DNA of 64,000 nt from Methanocellaceae archaeon UBA148. GTDB lineage: Archaea > Halobacteriota > UBA148. How positions within the stretch are numbered: the first letter of the stretch is position 1; every line of letters starts with the position of its first letter. The DNA lies in the NCBI GenBank assembly GCA_002495885.1, contig DAHG01000060.1:1-64000 (forward strand). Direction: 5' to 3'. Both the position numbers and the translations under genes were made by a program. This document shows, piece after piece, positions 8,023-17,156 of this stretch. The notes below the pieces were generated by a model that saw only the letters and a list, made by a program, of their open reading frames with translations, was not told the origin of the DNA and did not search any database.

Positions 8023-8889
8023 TTATTCCCTCTCTCTTGGAAGTATGAGCGTAGATGTATTAGCTATTTCATCGTGGTTTTTTCGAAGCTCCAAGATTTT
8101 TTCTTTTATTTCTCTAAGCGTTGGCTTTTGAGTCCCTAAGGAAATATCTGACCACCCTAACCTTTTATCCATAGTCCAAATTACCTTTTCATCTGGCTTT
8201 AGTTTTAAACCCCCATAACAGGCTTTTAGCTTTACAAAAGTAAGTACTTTAATACCTTCTTCCACTGGTTCTTCCTCACCTGCCCACGCCAACCCCACAT
8301 AAGTGCAACTTTCTGAGAAATATTGTCTTGTATCTTCTCGGAATTCTAATATCTCCGAGAACACCTTAGAGAAGTTATACCCATTTGTACAAAGCAAAAA
8401 GGTATAGGAAGAGGAGGTCCAAAATAGCTCCATACTTGGTTTCAATTTTTTTATTACGTATTCCAATTTTACTCCCTCAATTTTAGGCTTCAAAAAAGTG
8501 TAAGTACGAATTGGACAGCCATTAATAATGTCTTTACTACCTATCTTGTTACTACTTATCTTGTTACATAAAGTAAGTGAGGAACATATAGGATCTTTAA
8601 TCTCGCGTTTTTCTTCTTGTATAGTCTTCACTATTTTATCTTGCAAATCGCATACGATATTAGATGCTACTTTTGCAGAATTCTCTTTAAACTCTACTAC
8701 CAAGTCGTATCTTCCAAAACAAAAACCATAAAAGATTACTGAATCAATATTTTTGTCCATAGAACTTAAAATAGCATTCAAAACTTTTTTTTCTTCGTCT
8801 TTGAAAAGTCCCTTCGTAGAAATAAACATGACGGCAATATGTCCTGAACTAAATTTAATTTGTTCATCCACACCACCATTAGGCATCAT
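8023..8889 (-). CDS. Protein with tandem ferredoxin-like (Lrp/RAM-type) domains
   Basis: 288 aa, function unknown. Residues about 15-105 (HIAVMFISTKG ... FYGFCFGRYDLVVEF) show the beta-alpha-beta pattern and the GxYDLVVE segment of Lrp/AsnC-type ligand-binding (RAM/ACT-like) domains. A second related unit follows (YTFLKPKIEG ... YTFLLCT, about 125-215), and a third partial one (VLTFVKLKACYGG) after it. There is no helix-turn-helix, so it is a sensor or scaffold rather than a transcription factor. It is the first gene of a two-gene unit with the metallopeptidase. ATGs at 8889 and 8886 are both possible; a TATA box about 30 bases upstream points to a leaderless transcript. The domain reading is mine from pattern. 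Confidence 0.55.
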   Translation of the reverse strand: MMPNGGVDEQIKFSSGHIAVMFISTKGLFKDEEKKVLNAILSSMDKNIDSVIFYGFCFGRYDLVVEFKENSAKVASNIVCDLQDKIVKTIQEEKREIKDPICSSLTLCNKISSNKIGSKDIINGCPIRTYTFLKPKIEGVKLEYVIKKLKPSMELFWTSSSYTFLLCTNGYNFSKVFSEILEFREDTRQYFSESCTYVGLAWAGEEEPVEEGIKVLTFVKLKACYGGLKLKPDEKVIWTMDKRLGWSDISLGTQKPTLREIKEKILELRKNHDEIANTSTLILPRERE

Positions 8890-8913
8890 AATGAATACAT
8901 CAATAGGGAAAAG

Positions 8914-8925
8914 AGTATATAAAAT
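8914..8925 (-). promoter_or_regulatory. TATA box for the sensor-metallopeptidase pair
   Basis: On the minus strand ATTTTATATACT lies with its centre about 30 bases before the ATG at 8889, so transcription should begin at or next to the start codon (leaderless). No Shine-Dalgarno sequence precedes the ATG, which agrees. Confidence 0.5.
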
Positions 8926-9366
8926 ATTTTGAGAGTTATGATTAAAATTAATATTATTATTATTAAAGTTAATATAAGCTAATATTATAACTAAGTTATT
9001 TTAGGTCACTACTAAAAGATTATTTTCTGAATCACTTTTACAAAGATTCTACTTCGATTTGCCTAAATTCTGATTATGCAGAACTTCTTTTATCAGCAAA
9101 ACGTTATATAAAATTGCCCTTCGCCCACTAAAAGCAAAAATAAAAATTTTAGATATAATTATTATACCGAAATCTAATTCAAAAAAAGATTTTGACACTT
9201 TTGTAGTCTAACACGGTTTATGTGGCTCTTATCTTCGGCGATAATCCAAACTACTAGTATCCGATGCTTGCGCTTACCTATGTATCCACAGCTTATGACG
9301 AAACGATACAGCCTTCTCACGCAACTTCTATACATAGGGCGCTATATAGGATAGTCGCAAAATAAG
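8926..9366. other. AT-rich gene-free stretch with an inverted repeat
   Basis: About 440 bases without a convincing gene. Its left part is almost pure A/T. CCTATGTAT (9277-9285) and ATACATAGG (9330-9338) form a perfect 9-bp inverted repeat with a 44-base spacer, just before the DUF3795 gene. A 52-codon frame on the minus strand spans it but has no homologue that I recognise and no ribosome-binding site. Confidence 0.4.
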
Positions 9367-9381
9367 GTGTGCTATCTATCC

Positions 9382-9732
9382 ATGTCCATAAGAGAGATCG
9401 GGTGTTGCGGCGCATACTGTAAAACCTGCCGTACACTTGCAGAAGGAAGCTGTCGTGGGTGTAAGTTGGGATATGAAAGCGGAGAAAGAGATATTAATAG
9501 ATCCAAATGTAAGATAAAGGTGTGCTGCTTCAAGGAAAGAAAATTAGAAACCTGTGCCGATTGCCCTGATTATGCCTCTTGCAGGATGATTCAAGGTTTT
9601 TATAACAAAAAAGGATATAAATATAAGAAATACCGGCAATCAATTGAATTTATTAGAAAAAACGGATATGACGACTTTATAAAAATAGCTGATGATTGGA
9701 AAGGTCCCTATGACAAATTCGCCATTCAGTGA
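9382..9732 (+). CDS. Cysteine-rich DUF3795 protein
   Basis: 116 aa from the ATG at 9382 (a GTG at 9367 is in frame; AAGGTG lies 12 bases before the ATG). The protein has about twelve cysteines: CCGAYCKTCRTL, CRGCK, CKIKVCC, CADCPDYASC. This is the DUF3795 pattern, thought to bind zinc or an iron-sulfur cluster; its role is unknown. It is a single gene, convergent with thrC, and its stop is 20 bases from the thrC stop. Confidence 0.75.
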   Translation: MSIREIGCCGAYCKTCRTLAEGSCRGCKLGYESGERDINRSKCKIKVCCFKERKLETCADCPDYASCRMIQGFYNKKGYKYKKYRQSIEFIRKNGYDDFIKIADDWKGPYDKFAIQ

Positions 9733-9751
9733 AGCTTGATATCAAATGTTG

Positions 9752-11002
9752 TCACGCCTTCTGAAACACCCTGGATTCCGTATTCAAAGGCACAGAGCCT
9801 TCACCGGAAATCACGGCACGTATCGCCTCTATGTCTGCCTCGACCACCATCGGCTTGCCACAAACACCTATCACCTCTTCGGGATCTTTCAACAGATGCC
9901 CGGTGGTGATGCAAACAACGCGCTCGTCCGACTGGATCACGCCGTTCTCCCTCAATTTTTTGAGACCTGCGATGGAGGCCGCGCTGGCTGGCTCCACACC
10001 GATGCCTTCCAATCTAGCCAGACTTTTTTGCGCCTCGATGATCTCGTCGTCTGATACCTTCTCTGCGACCCCTCCAGAATCATAGATCGCACGAAGCGCT
10101 TTCGGCGCGTTCACAGGATCGCCGATTCTTATGGCAGATGCAATGGTCTCCGGGTGTTTCTCGGGTACGATTTTCCTGGCGCCTCTCTTAAAGGCATCAA
10201 CGATCGGGCGTGCTCCCTCTGCTTGGACGCCCGTCATCCTGGGAATTTCATCGATGATGTCAAATCGCTTGAACTCGGAGAAGCCCTTGTAGATGGCGGA
10301 AATGTTGCCGGCGTTGCCAACTGGAAGAACGACCCTATCTGGCGATTTCCAGCCCAGTTGATCTATGATTTCAAAGCCGATGGTCTTCTGCCCTTCCAGC
10401 CGGAAAGGATTGATTGAGTTAAGCAGATAAAATTCCCTTTGCTCGCATAATTCGCGCACCAACCTAAACGCATCGTCGAAGTTGCCCCTGATGGTGATCA
10501 CCTTAGCGCCATGCATCAGCGCTTGGGCTACTTTACCCATGGCAACCTTGCCCTCCGGCAGCAACACAACAGCAGAAATGCCGGCTTTTGCAGCGTAGAT
10601 TGCCAGGGATGCAGAAGTATTGCCAGTGGATGCACATGCGACCGTCTTCATACCAAGCTCAAGCGCTTTTGACACGCCAACGGTCATCCCCCTATCCTTG
10701 AACGAGCCGGTGGGATTTAGACCCTCATTTTTGACGTATAATTCATGAATGCCGATTTTTTTCGCAAGCCTGTCACATTTGTAAAGTGGAGTTCCTCCCT
10801 CTTTTAGGGTTACGGGCTCCATCTTGATAGGCAGAAGCGAGGCATATTTCCATACGGATGGGGTTTGCTTTAGCTTTTGAACCCTGAGGTCGATCTTTGA
10901 ATAATCGTATATGACATCCAGAAGTCCGCCACATCTTTGGCACGTATATATGACATCTGTGTCAGGGTATTGGGCTTTACATTCGATGCATTCTAGTAAC
11001 AT
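9752..11002 (-). CDS. thrC: Threonine synthase
   Basis: 416 aa. An N-terminal zinc ribbon (CIECKAQYP ... CQRCGG) precedes a fold II PLP enzyme; the PLP lysine is in NPTGSFKDRGMT (about residues 90-101) and the phosphate loop is ASTGNTSASLA. It converts O-phosphohomoserine to threonine. A GTG at 11014 is in frame, but the ATG at 11002 is preceded by AGGTGA formed by the end of alaS, so I chose 11002. It is downstream of alaS in one transcript. Confidence 0.93.
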   Translation of the reverse strand: MLLECIECKAQYPDTDVIYTCQRCGGLLDVIYDYSKIDLRVQKLKQTPSVWKYASLLPIKMEPVTLKEGGTPLYKCDRLAKKIGIHELYVKNEGLNPTGSFKDRGMTVGVSKALELGMKTVACASTGNTSASLAIYAAKAGISAVVLLPEGKVAMGKVAQALMHGAKVITIRGNFDDAFRLVRELCEQREFYLLNSINPFRLEGQKTIGFEIIDQLGWKSPDRVVLPVGNAGNISAIYKGFSEFKRFDIIDEIPRMTGVQAEGARPIVDAFKRGARKIVPEKHPETIASAIRIGDPVNAPKALRAIYDSGGVAEKVSDDEIIEAQKSLARLEGIGVEPASAASIAGLKKLRENGVIQSDERVVCITTGHLLKDPEEVIGVCGKPMVVEADIEAIRAVISGEGSVPLNTESRVFQKA

Positions 11003-11010
11003 CTTAAATT

Positions 11011-13743
11011 TCACCTGAGTTGTTTTTTAACCAATTCTAGACCTTTTTTCATGGCTTTATCCAGCTTTTCTACGTCTGGACCGCCCCCCTGTGCAAGTCG
11101 AGAAGTCCCCCCTCCGCTACCGCCCACTTCCTTGCACATCTCCCTTATAAGAGGGGCGGCATTGATGCCTCGTTCTATTGCATAATTGCCTGAAGCATCA
11201 CAGATATATGCTCTGTTCGAATCAGAAGTTCCAAGAATTACAACGATGTCTGGGTGTTTCTCTGTCAAATGCGATGCGACTTCCCTTAGTTCCTCAGCAT
11301 CGGCATCCGGCAGAATCTTCGAAACGATGCGGAGATCACCGACCAACTCCACATTCTTGTCGATTAAATCTGACTCTCTGGACTTTGCCAACTCCTCTTT
11401 CAATCTGGCCTTCTCTTTTTGGAGTTCTTTCCACTCCCTGAAAAACTTATTTGCAGTCTTTGAAATATCATCCGGCGAGACCGCCCAAAGATCGGACAGC
11501 TCTCTTAGAATTGATGCTTGGCGCTGTATTTCTTTAATCGCACGCTCTCCGGAAACGTATTCCAATCGAACAACACCATCCTGTATTCTTTCTGAGTTTA
11601 TGATCTTGATGAGTCCCACTTGCGATGTACTTTTCACATAGGTCCCTCCGCAGGCTTCGACATCATATTTGCCGATGGCGACAATTCTCAACCTCTTTCC
11701 GGGAACTGCGCCGCCCTGATAGATCCCCATACCATGCTTGCTTTCGGCTTCGTTCCTTGGCATTTCCTTGACTAGAATTGGAACATCTTCCATCACAACA
11801 TCATTGGCTACTTTCTCTATTTCCTGAATTTGTTCAAAGCTCAATGATTTGTAGTGAGTGATGTCCAATCTGGCTTTTTCCAACGTTTTTTCCGCACCTG
11901 CTTGCCATATGTGATCTCCCAGAACCTTCCTGGCAGCATAATTAACAATATGGGTGGCAGTATGATGCTCTGAGAGGGCTTTTCGCACCTCCCAATCTAT
12001 TATGCCATGAACCTGATCTCCTTGGATGGGCTTTTCTAAAACATGTATGACAACGCCATTGTCCTTGATGACGTCAAGAACCTTTGCGCCGTTGATCGTT
12101 CCAGTGTCATGCGCTTGTCCGCCACTTGTCGGGTAGAAAAGCGTTTGATCAAGCACTATCTTGGTCGGAGTGATTCTATGCAGAACCTCGGCCTTAAATT
12201 CTCTCGAATCCGGCTCTTCACGGAACAGCAACTTTGTCTGAGGTATTCTTTCGATGTCATGACCAGATATTTCCCTTTTTTGCTCAGACTTTTCATGCAA
12301 CATCTGTACCCTCAAATAAAAATCATCTGGTATTACAATAGAAGGGTCAAACTCTTTTAGGATATTGGGAGTTATACCCTGGGAATCATATAATTTGACC
12401 AATTTGTCTATATCGAACTTCTCCTTTCGTCCGATCATTCTTTTTACCAGTTCCCTATCTTTCCTAAGGGTCTCATCATATCGCTTTTTCTCGGTTTCCA
12501 ATATATCAAACAAGCTTCCATATTCTTTGAGTTCCGTAAACCATGCCCCAAATTCCGTGATATGGAGTTTGAATAACTGCTCCAGCTCCACATCGAGACC
12601 GTATTCATCGATTAGAGACCAACATCGCCTTAAGATGTTTCTGAGATTATACCCCCCACCCACGTTGCTTGGCAGTGCGCCGTCATGTATTGCAACCAAA
12701 AGCGTTCTTGTATGATCTGCCAAAGCGTATAATGCCCTTACTTGGTATATCTCTCCCTTTAGTGTGGAAGGCTCAATGCCCACCTGTTTAGCTACAGCAT
12801 TCCACGTAGAGCTTACATCGTCGATTTCCTCCATGTTCAGCAAACCCGCATATCTGGCGAATTTATTCCACAACACTTTATCGGGAACGATGTCGGTCTT
12901 TTCATACAGGTATCGCATAACCTTGGGGAATACCGTATCATAGGACATTGGCGTTCCCTGGGTAAACCAGGACCATCTCTCCAGTCCTGCCCCCATATCG
13001 ATAACTTTTGTGGAGAGCTCCCTGTAATCGCCGTCTGGCAGCAATTGATATTGAATATAAACTTGATTACCCAGCTCAAGACCCCTTGAGAAGAACTCTA
13101 TGCATGGACCAAAATTCCCTCCGCCAGCCCAGACCTCTTCTTGGAAAAACAGTTCTTCGGAAGGAATTCCAAGTCCCTTTGTTAAAAACTCATGTATCTG
13201 GGTTATACCCTCCTCTTTAAAATAGATGAATTTCTTCGGAGTGTTAAACACGTGTTGTCCGACCATTATAAAGCCAGTGTAATGCCTGCCTGTGATTCCA
13301 ACGCTGTCGATATCCGGAAACCTAAGGCAAAACTGCGGCTCAAGAATCGCATCAGCCGGTGGAGCCACTTCCCCGGAGACCACATATGGCTGAAAGTCGT
13401 TGATACCGGCGGTCACGAAATAGAGTTGGTCATACCATCTGCATACAACCGGATACCTGTCCAAAGGAATGTAGCCCCATTTCTCAAAAGTATCCACATA
13501 TACGTCCCAGGCTTCCCTATAGCCAAGCTTTTTAGTGAGGCTCTGATCGATGAATCGATAACCCCCGCTACACGCAGGTTCATCGCAGAAGTCTCTCGGA
13601 TTCATGCTCCAGAAACCACTACCACACCTCTTACACACGCTTCTGGAAAAACCCAATGAGCCTAAAGCTTTCACTGGGTAAAACTTCTCATAATTATTAA
13701 AGAATTGGGATTTCATTTTCTTTTTTAGCTCTTTATCGTTCAT
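11011..13743 (-). CDS. alaS: Alanyl-tRNA synthetase, archaeal type
   Basis: 910 aa. The N-terminal zinc element CKRCGSGFW...CDEPAC is specific to archaeal AlaRS, followed by the class II catalytic domain (GGGNFGPCIEFF), the tRNA-recognition helices, the editing domain with HHTATH and CGGTYVK metal ligands, and the C-terminal GGSGGG domain ending in a helix. It charges tRNA-Ala in the cytoplasm. The gene runs away from the COG2509 gene; 76 bases separate the two start codons and must hold both promoters. Confidence 0.96.
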   Translation of the reverse strand: MNDKELKKKMKSQFFNNYEKFYPVKALGSLGFSRSVCKRCGSGFWSMNPRDFCDEPACSGGYRFIDQSLTKKLGYREAWDVYVDTFEKWGYIPLDRYPVVCRWYDQLYFVTAGINDFQPYVVSGEVAPPADAILEPQFCLRFPDIDSVGITGRHYTGFIMVGQHVFNTPKKFIYFKEEGITQIHEFLTKGLGIPSEELFFQEEVWAGGGNFGPCIEFFSRGLELGNQVYIQYQLLPDGDYRELSTKVIDMGAGLERWSWFTQGTPMSYDTVFPKVMRYLYEKTDIVPDKVLWNKFARYAGLLNMEEIDDVSSTWNAVAKQVGIEPSTLKGEIYQVRALYALADHTRTLLVAIHDGALPSNVGGGYNLRNILRRCWSLIDEYGLDVELEQLFKLHITEFGAWFTELKEYGSLFDILETEKKRYDETLRKDRELVKRMIGRKEKFDIDKLVKLYDSQGITPNILKEFDPSIVIPDDFYLRVQMLHEKSEQKREISGHDIERIPQTKLLFREEPDSREFKAEVLHRITPTKIVLDQTLFYPTSGGQAHDTGTINGAKVLDVIKDNGVVIHVLEKPIQGDQVHGIIDWEVRKALSEHHTATHIVNYAARKVLGDHIWQAGAEKTLEKARLDITHYKSLSFEQIQEIEKVANDVVMEDVPILVKEMPRNEAESKHGMGIYQGGAVPGKRLRIVAIGKYDVEACGGTYVKSTSQVGLIKIINSERIQDGVVRLEYVSGERAIKEIQRQASILRELSDLWAVSPDDISKTANKFFREWKELQKEKARLKEELAKSRESDLIDKNVELVGDLRIVSKILPDADAEELREVASHLTEKHPDIVVILGTSDSNRAYICDASGNYAIERGINAAPLIREMCKEVGGSGGGTSRLAQGGGPDVEKLDKAMKKGLELVKKQLR

Positions 13744-13819
13744 ACCTATCGCTCACAACAGAGGACAATATGCACTCATAGTCAAAAAAGTATTTGTCCT
13801 AAAAGGTGATTACCACTGG

Positions 13820-15130
13820 ATGATGAAAAAGGTAATCATTGTCGGTGCAGGTCCTGCGGGATTGTTCGCAGCCCTAGAGCTAATGGACAAAGCAGAAGTT
13901 CTTGTCATAGACAAGGGGAAAAATGTAGAGGAGCGTTCTAATGGGGTTCAAGGGGTCGGAGGTGCCGGTGGCATATCAGATGGCAAGCTAAACCTTCATC
14001 CAAAAATAGGGGGAGATCTGACAGAATTTGTTAACGAAGAAAAAGCCTATGAACTGATCGATCGCGTAGATGAGACGTTTGTAAAGCATGGCGCTCCAGA
14101 GAGTAAGAGTTCTTCCGCTGAGGAGTTACTTCGAAGGGCAGCCTCCTCTGGCATTGAATTCATTCCCATCAAGCAAAGACACATAGGATCAGACAAATTG
14201 CCTGCTTTGATCAACTCGATCAAAAGAGAATTGGAAAGGGGCGGAGTGAGGTTTCTTTTGCAAACTAACGTCGAAGATGTTCTAATCTCAGATGAGGGTG
14301 TAGAAGGTGTCTTGACTGAAAAAGAGAAGATCAGATCAAACTACGTTATCTTAGCCCCTGGCAGGTCAGGTTCACATTGGCTTAGTTATGTGATGAAAAA
14401 GCATGGGATTCCCCTCAAACATATGCCCATAGACCTAGGTGTACGTGTGGAAGTGCCATCCAAGATCTATGAAGACATAATAGAGATCAACTGGGACCCA
14501 AAATTTAGAATGAGGGTGCCGACACATGATGACCTTGTCAGGACTTTCTGCACCTCACCGTATGGTTTTGTAGTACAAGATCCCTATGGAAACGCAGTCG
14601 GCGTCAACGGACATTCGATGAGGCATAAAAGATCAAATAACACGAACTTTGCCTTTCTCGTAAGGATTGGTCTGACCGAGCCCGTAGAAGACACAACAGC
14701 ATACGGATATTCGATAGCACAGCTCGCGACGACGATAGGAGGTGGAAAACCGCTCCTACAGAGGCTGGGCGACCTAAAGAGGGGAAGAAGGTCGACATGG
14801 GATAGGATTAAAAGAAGCTATGTTACGCCAACGCTGCAAGAGGTTACTCCAGGCGATATCTCCATGGTATTGCCTTATAGGATATTGACTGACATACTGG
14901 AGGGTCTCAATATGCTCGATCAGGTAGTGCCGGGCGTAGCATCCGATTCCACATTGCTCTATGCACCAGAGATCAAATTTTCTGCCATGCGCATAATCAC
15001 AAAAGAGGGATTCAAGACATCCATCAAGGGATTATACACAGTAGGCGACGGAGCCGGTGTTAGCAGGAGCATAGTGAGCGCAACAGCTACTGGATTGATA
15101 GCGGCTGAGCACTTGATTGCAAATCTTTAG
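13820..15130 (+). CDS. FAD-dependent dehydrogenase, COG2509 family
   Basis: 436 aa. VIIVGAGPAGLFAALEL at residues 4-20 is a Rossmann GxGxxG nucleotide-binding site and GLYTVGDGAGVSRSIVSA near the C-terminus is the second FAD contact. The middle GVGGAGGISDGKLNLHP segment identifies the uncharacterised COG2509 flavoproteins. The substrate is not known. The stop codon overlaps that of the convergent P1 gene. ATG codons at 13820 and 13823 are both usable. Confidence 0.8.
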   Translation: MMKKVIIVGAGPAGLFAALELMDKAEVLVIDKGKNVEERSNGVQGVGGAGGISDGKLNLHPKIGGDLTEFVNEEKAYELIDRVDETFVKHGAPESKSSSAEELLRRAASSGIEFIPIKQRHIGSDKLPALINSIKRELERGGVRFLLQTNVEDVLISDEGVEGVLTEKEKIRSNYVILAPGRSGSHWLSYVMKKHGIPLKHMPIDLGVRVEVPSKIYEDIIEINWDPKFRMRVPTHDDLVRTFCTSPYGFVVQDPYGNAVGVNGHSMRHKRSNNTNFAFLVRIGLTEPVEDTTAYGYSIAQLATTIGGGKPLLQRLGDLKRGRRSTWDRIKRSYVTPTLQEVTPGDISMVLPYRILTDILEGLNMLDQVVPGVASDSTLLYAPEIKFSAMRIITKEGFKTSIKGLYTVGDGAGVSRSIVSATATGLIAAEHLIANL

Positions 15131-15438
15131 CCGAACAAGGCACTAAGACCTTCCATTCCGCTCTCTTCAGCCTCTTCCTTTTTCTTTTCCTCGGTCTTTT
15201 CTTCCACCGCTACTGGTGCGGCTTCTGCATGTGTAGTCGCCGCTGGAGCTTGCACAGGCGTGAAAGCTGCTTGGGAGATTGCCTCCCCGATATTAACTCC
15301 CTCAAGTGCAGCTATAAGAGCTTTTGCCCGCGAAGGATCGGCATCGATTCCAGCTGCTTTTAGCACGGCGGTTATGTCTTTTTCTGTGATATTTTTTCCA
15401 GAATTATGCAACAATAGGGCAGCATATACATATTCCAT
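15127..15438 (-). CDS. rpl12: Ribosomal protein P1 (L12, stalk)
   Basis: 103 aa. MEYVYAALLLHNSGKNITE is the archaeal P1 dimerisation domain; an Ala/Pro hinge and an acidic stretch lead to the SGMEGLSALFG tail that recruits translation factors. The ATG at 15438 is preceded by AAAGGTG. It is the last gene of the L11-L1-L10-P1 block. Confidence 0.95.
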   Translation of the reverse strand: MEYVYAALLLHNSGKNITEKDITAVLKAAGIDADPSRAKALIAALEGVNIGEAISQAAFTPVQAPAATTHAEAAPVAVEEKTEEKKKEEAEESGMEGLSALFG

Positions 15439-15439
15439 A

Positions 15440-16273
15440 TCAAACACCTTTCTTTTCTATCAACTTAGACAATGAAGTCACTTGTGCGTACGCTTTATAG
15501 ATAATACTTTCCATAACGTCTGGTTCAAAGATCGTTGCTTTTATAGCAAGATTTCTCGCACCAGTGGATGCTTTCGACAGCAACGCATGGATAGTCTCCT
15601 TGTTTGGATATCCCATGCTGATTGCTAGATTAAAAGCATTTCGTACTGCTGACGTGAAATCTGAAAAGTATTTGAACTCATCGATTGCAAGTGCTTCATA
15701 GATAATGCCATTCTCATAGGCGGCATGTAGATCCAAACCAACTTCCATCGGATGTATCTCCAATCGGCCGAGCATTTCCGCTAGTTTGAGAGATATAGGC
15801 TCACCTTTTTTAGCTACAACCTTTGTCTCCCTAATTACAACCTTACCGCCCTCAATAGCAGCAGATATGCCAGCTTTTTGCAGCTCACCCACGATGGGAC
15901 CCGGTTTAAAAGAGGTGGGGCCCTTCTCAATTAGGACGTCTCTGGGAGGGATATCCCCGGGCTTTGCCAGCGACGGTAACTTGCTCTTTTCGATCCATCT
16001 ATATAATTTGAAGGGACATAGCTCAGAGAAAATGAGTGCCGTCTGATCTTCAATGAAATTACTCATAGGATGTAGTTTTTCATCAGACTCTTCTAGCGCG
16101 AGTTTGATGAGCGTATTTCTTGACATCTTCAGGGTTGCTTTTCCACGTAAATCCCTCCTCATGGATTGTAATTGTTTGGCTGGCATACCCCTCATACCAA
16201 CTAGTCCTACCATAGAGTGGGCCTGTATGTTTTGCTTGATGTCCTCAATTTCGTCTTTCTTCCATTCTTTCAT
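15440..16273 (-). CDS. rpl10: Ribosomal protein L10 (P0), lacking the acidic C-terminal tail
   Basis: 277 aa. The N-terminal RNA-binding domain (VGLVGMRGMPAKQLQSMRRDLRG) and insertion domain are normal, and the helical spine that binds P1 dimers (FNLAISMGYPNKETIHALLSKASTGARNLA) is present. The protein ends at KLIEKKGV, whereas archaeal L10 normally continues through an acidic linker to a GLGALFG-like tail shared with P1, reaching about 330-350 aa. The P1 gene starts immediately after the stop, so there is no room for a frameshifted tail. Spine sites are kept, so P1 dimers should still bind. Confidence 0.93.
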   Translation of the reverse strand: MKEWKKDEIEDIKQNIQAHSMVGLVGMRGMPAKQLQSMRRDLRGKATLKMSRNTLIKLALEESDEKLHPMSNFIEDQTALIFSELCPFKLYRWIEKSKLPSLAKPGDIPPRDVLIEKGPTSFKPGPIVGELQKAGISAAIEGGKVVIRETKVVAKKGEPISLKLAEMLGRLEIHPMEVGLDLHAAYENGIIYEALAIDEFKYFSDFTSAVRNAFNLAISMGYPNKETIHALLSKASTGARNLAIKATIFEPDVMESIIYKAYAQVTSLSKLIEKKGV

Positions 16274-16909
16274 TCAAAGCACCCTTACAGAAGGTCCCAT
16301 CGTAGTTTTCACATATATCGAACGAATTTTTTGTTTGTCCATCTTTGTCTCAAGCCTTTTAATGATCGTTTCAATGTTCGCTGCAATATCCTCAGGAGTC
16401 ATGCTCTCACATCCAATAATCGTATGGAATGTCATTTTATCTTTAGATCTTATCTTAACGGTCTTTCGCAATCGTTCTATGGGTCTAGTGACATCAGACC
16501 CTGGCTGGATTGGACTTGGCATATTCCCCCTAGGGCCAAGCACTGGGCCCAGGCTTTTACCAATAGATGGCATCAAAGACGCTTCTGCAATAAAGAAGTC
16601 ATGCTCATCGGCAATGGTCTTGGCCTGCTTTTTGTTCGCCCTAAGCACATCGATTTGCTCTGGGGAGATTACTAAATCTGCACCTGCGTTTTTTGCATTC
16701 ACTGCAAGTTCACCAGATGCAAAAACCGCAATCTTCACTGGCTTGCCCAAACCATTTGGCAGAACAATTTCCTCCTCAATCCTGTTTTGAGGCTGACTCA
16801 TGTCTATGTTTCGCAAATTAATTGCCAGATCAATGCTCTCGGTAAAATTTCTTTTTACTGGCCTCTCTAGGGCTTTTTGAACAGCCTTTAATATGTCTCT
16901 CTGTGCCAT
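16274..16909 (-). CDS. rpl1: Ribosomal protein L1
   Basis: 211 aa, normal archaeal length. The GPVLGPRGNMPSPIQP segment and KTVKIRSKDKMTFHTIIGC match the two-domain L1. It binds 23S helix 77 on the mobile stalk and in methanogens also represses translation of its own operon. The stop abuts the L10 start. A strong hairpin lies directly upstream of the ATG. Confidence 0.95.
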   Translation of the reverse strand: MAQRDILKAVQKALERPVKRNFTESIDLAINLRNIDMSQPQNRIEEEIVLPNGLGKPVKIAVFASGELAVNAKNAGADLVISPEQIDVLRANKKQAKTIADEHDFFIAEASLMPSIGKSLGPVLGPRGNMPSPIQPGSDVTRPIERLRKTVKIRSKDKMTFHTIIGCESMTPEDIAANIETIIKRLETKMDKQKIRSIYVKTTMGPSVRVL

Positions 16910-16918
16910 TTCATCCCT

Positions 16919-16951
16919 CCGTAGTGTATGCGACCGATCGGTCTACTACGG
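16919..16951 (-). promoter_or_regulatory. Leader hairpin before L1, possible autoregulatory site
   Basis: Read on the minus strand, CCGTAGT pairs with ACTACGG (7 bp) and encloses the 12-bp palindrome GACCGATCGGTC. The 3' side of the stem runs into GGAGGG, the L1 ribosome-binding site, ten bases before the ATG. Folding would therefore limit access to the ribosome-binding site. L1 autoregulation through an mRNA structure is known in methanogens; that this hairpin is the site is inference. L11 ends 200 bases upstream. Confidence 0.5.
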
Positions 16952-17156
16952 TGTTGGATTTCAAAGTTATCCCAACCTATACTTTAATCTATCGGTGGAT
17001 AGGCCCAGTAACCTCTCAAAAACGTTGTTATTTCTGTTCTTTCTGATCCACGTTGACATAAAATGCTCTCCTGATGATTTTTGTAGAACTCCTTGTTAAA
17101 GATTGAGAGGGAGGCTGTAAGGGAAATTCAAAATTCTTCTGGCAATCACAAAATCT

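Noticed and set aside
9140..9366. Possible insertion-sequence end suggested by the 9-bp inverted repeat
   Set aside because: No transposase, no target-site duplication and only one pair of short arms.
11186..11641. 151-codon plus-strand frame inside alaS
   Set aside because: It is antisense to the well-conserved C-terminal part of alanyl-tRNA synthetase.
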